Part shown: piece after piece, positions 62,944-64,000 of the stretch | How the letters are laid out: every line of letters begins with the position of its first letter | Position numbering within the stretch: position 1 is the first letter of the stretch | Assembly (NCBI RefSeq): GCF_046630315.1 | Contig: NZ_LQBD01000036.1 | Coordinates: 62,001 to 126,000 of the forward strand | DNA length: 64,000 bases | From: Brucella anthropi_A | Lineage (GTDB): Bacteria; Pseudomonadota; Alphaproteobacteria; Rhizobiales; Rhizobiaceae | Direction of reading: 5' to 3' | The notes under the pieces: generated by a model | Databases searched by the model: none | What the model saw: the letters and a program-made list of their open reading frames with translations, nothing else | What the model was told of the DNA's origin: nothing | Position numbers and translations under genes: made by a program

Positions 62944-63564
62944 TTATTGCTTCACGATAACCTTGGCACCCTGCTCGGTGCGATCGTAAAGATCCATGAT
63001 ATCCTGGTTCATGAGGCGGATGCAGCCGGAAGACATTGCCTTGCCGATGGACCACCATTCCGGCGTGCCGTGCAGGCGATAGCCCGTGTCGCCGCCCTTG
63101 TTGAAGAGATAGAGCGCGCGGGCGCCAAGCGGATTGCGCAAGCCGGGGTCCATGCCATTGCGATATTTGGCCAATTCCGGCTGGCGCTTGATCATCGCGG
63201 AAGGCGGCGTCCAGGTCGGCCATTCCCGCTTCATGGCGACGCGGGCCGTGCCGGACCATTCGAAGCCTTGGCGGCCAACACCAATACCGTACCGCATGGC
63301 CTTGCCTTCCGGCATGATGAGATAAAGATACTTTTCCCGCGTATCGACGATGATGGTGCCAGGCTTTTCATCCGTCGGATATTTGACGACCTGGCGGCGA
63401 TATTGCGCGGGTATCTTTTCGCTCGGAATGGCCGGAACGACATAGCCGGCATCAGTGACCGAAGAATAGGAAGCGGTATAGAAAGGACCGCCTGCGGTCG
63501 AGCAGCCGGCCAATGCGCCTGCCAGAAAAAGGGCCGCCGTCAATTTCAGGACGCGAGAATTCAT
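62944..63564 (-). CDS. L,D-transpeptidase lipoprotein (YkuD domain)
   Basis: It forms 3-3 or outer-membrane-linking bonds in peptidoglycan. The 206-residue protein has a lipobox LAGALAGCST (about 13-22, so a likely lipoprotein) and a YkuD domain with IIVDTREKYLYLI (about 66-78) and the active site HGTPEW...SSGCIRLMNQD containing the catalytic histidine and cysteine. ATG at 63564 follows GGGGGAA. Brucella outer-membrane proteins are known to be attached to peptidoglycan by such enzymes; the substrate of this one is inferred. Confidence 0.9.
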   Translation of the reverse strand: MNSRVLKLTAALFLAGALAGCSTAGGPFYTASYSSVTDAGYVVPAIPSEKIPAQYRRQVVKYPTDEKPGTIIVDTREKYLYLIMPEGKAMRYGIGVGRQGFEWSGTARVAMKREWPTWTPPSAMIKRQPELAKYRNGMDPGLRNPLGARALYLFNKGGDTGYRLHGTPEWWSIGKAMSSGCIRLMNQDIMDLYDRTEQGAKVIVKQ

Positions 63565-63801
63565 GCATTCCCCCCACATTGGTTCATTCCGTCAATGGAA
63601 CCGTGATAGCCGAAGATAGAAGCGAATCGCTCAATTCCTGCTGAAGATGGGGCAGTATTGTTAACCAGGCGTTAACCGTAAATTGAAAATTCCTTGAATA
63701 TGACATTTTTTGGCCATGTTTCGTCAGGCTGCCGCAGTTTTCGTGACAGGCTTTCTGGTTTTCCGATTGTTTCAATCCAAATCCACGCACACACTACGCC
63801 C

Positions 63802-64000
63802 ATGCCAATCGTGATTCCCAACCAGACCCATCCTCTTTCCGATGGCCGACAGTCGGAGAACGCCATGCTGGTGCGGCGCGGCGTGCAGCGTCTCTTTCTG
63901 GAAATGGGACTTGCCACATTGCCGGAACTTCCGCTGGCCTCCGGCAGGCGCGCCGACCTGATCGCGGTCAGCCGCAAGGGGGAAATCTGGATCGTGGAAA
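63802..64000 (+). CDS. mmcB: MmcB-family DNA repair protein, 5' part only
   Basis: 66 codons are visible before the window edge: MPIVIPNQTHPLSDGRQSEN and, from about residue 21, a block with RRGVQRLFLEMGL and SGRRADLIAVSRKGEIWIVE. The ADLIAV...IWIVE segment resembles the acidic/strand region of the restriction-nuclease-like MmcB fold. MmcB proteins are linked to DNA-damage repair in Caulobacter. It is divergent from the L,D-transpeptidase gene. Confidence 0.8.
   Translation, partial: MPIVIPNQTHPLSDGRQSENAMLVRRGVQRLFLEMGLATLPELPLASGRRADLIAVSRKGEIWIVE

Overview
This window looks like chromosomal core sequence of a Brucella (Alphaproteobacteria, Rhizobiales). The reasons are a BA14K-type cysteine/arginine-rich secreted protein, a LuxR-type acyl-homoserine-lactone receptor (BabR/BlxR type) next to metH, an OlsB ornithine-lipid acyltransferase, the alphaproteobacterial rpoN-hpf-ptsN and lptC-lptA-lptB clusters, and short dispersed palindromic repeats of the Brucella/Rhizobiales kind in the gaps. 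The gene order agrees with what I remember of Brucella chromosome I; the species cannot be told from the sequence alone. I found no insertion sequence, prophage, CRISPR array, rRNA or plasmid-like segment.

Layout. 1-4.1 kb: an alcohol dehydrogenase (cut by the window edge), an aldehyde dehydrogenase and a GAF-Fis regulator, probably one alcohol/aldehyde oxidation unit. 4.2-6.6 kb: glpD with its DeoR-family repressor glpR. 6.8-8.6 kb: a LuxR-type regulator with a degenerate receiver, divergent from a Crp/Fnr-type regulator. 8.6 kb: tRNA-Pro(CGG). 8.8-12.5 kb: cysD-cysNC-cysQ (sulfate activation). 12.8-19.1 kb: a class III aminotransferase, the LuxR-solo babR, and metH behind a conspicuous palindrome. 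19.5-21.3 kb: BA14K-like protein, a small membrane protein, ogt and a Dabb-domain protein. 21.5-26.3 kb: cysG-DUF2849-cysI-cysH-DUF934 (sulfate reduction and siroheme). 26.4-30.9 kb: yraN, rsmI, hemW, rdgB, a VOC protein and rph. 31-33 kb: hrcA-grpE. 33-37 kb: TRIC-type channel, PfkB kinase, EI24 protein, nth and DUF2244. 37.3-38.1 kb: Hsp20 and DUF1150 with a possible RNA-thermometer leader. 38.3-44.5 kb: ptsN, hpf, rpoN, lptB, lptA and lptC. 45-49.2 kb: sppA, ihfB, a LapA-like protein, two RNA methyltransferases and lspA. 49.5-64 kb: olsB, mutS, maeB, glnD, murJ, trpS, a Usp protein, nfuA, an L,D-transpeptidase and the start of mmcB.

How the genes work together. The two cys clusters plus metH cover the path from sulfate to sulfide and the methionine methyl cycle. 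The 3'-phosphoadenylate that CysQ removes is a by-product only if the fused APS kinase makes PAPS, while the CysH here carries the cysteine motifs of an APS reductase. rpoN, ptsN, hpf and glnD are nitrogen and global-state regulators; the lpt genes, lspA, murJ, olsB and the L,D-transpeptidase build the envelope; hrcA, grpE and Hsp20 serve protein folding.

Nothing here looks like an undescribed multi-gene system. What is worth a second look lies in control sequences and small repeats: palindromic operator candidates before the aldehyde dehydrogenase and metH, helically phased CGAAA repeats before glpD, a thermometer-like leader before Hsp20, a small element bounded by 41-bp inverted repeats after nfuA, at least three families of dispersed intergenic repeats, and a pseudo-receiver LuxR protein.
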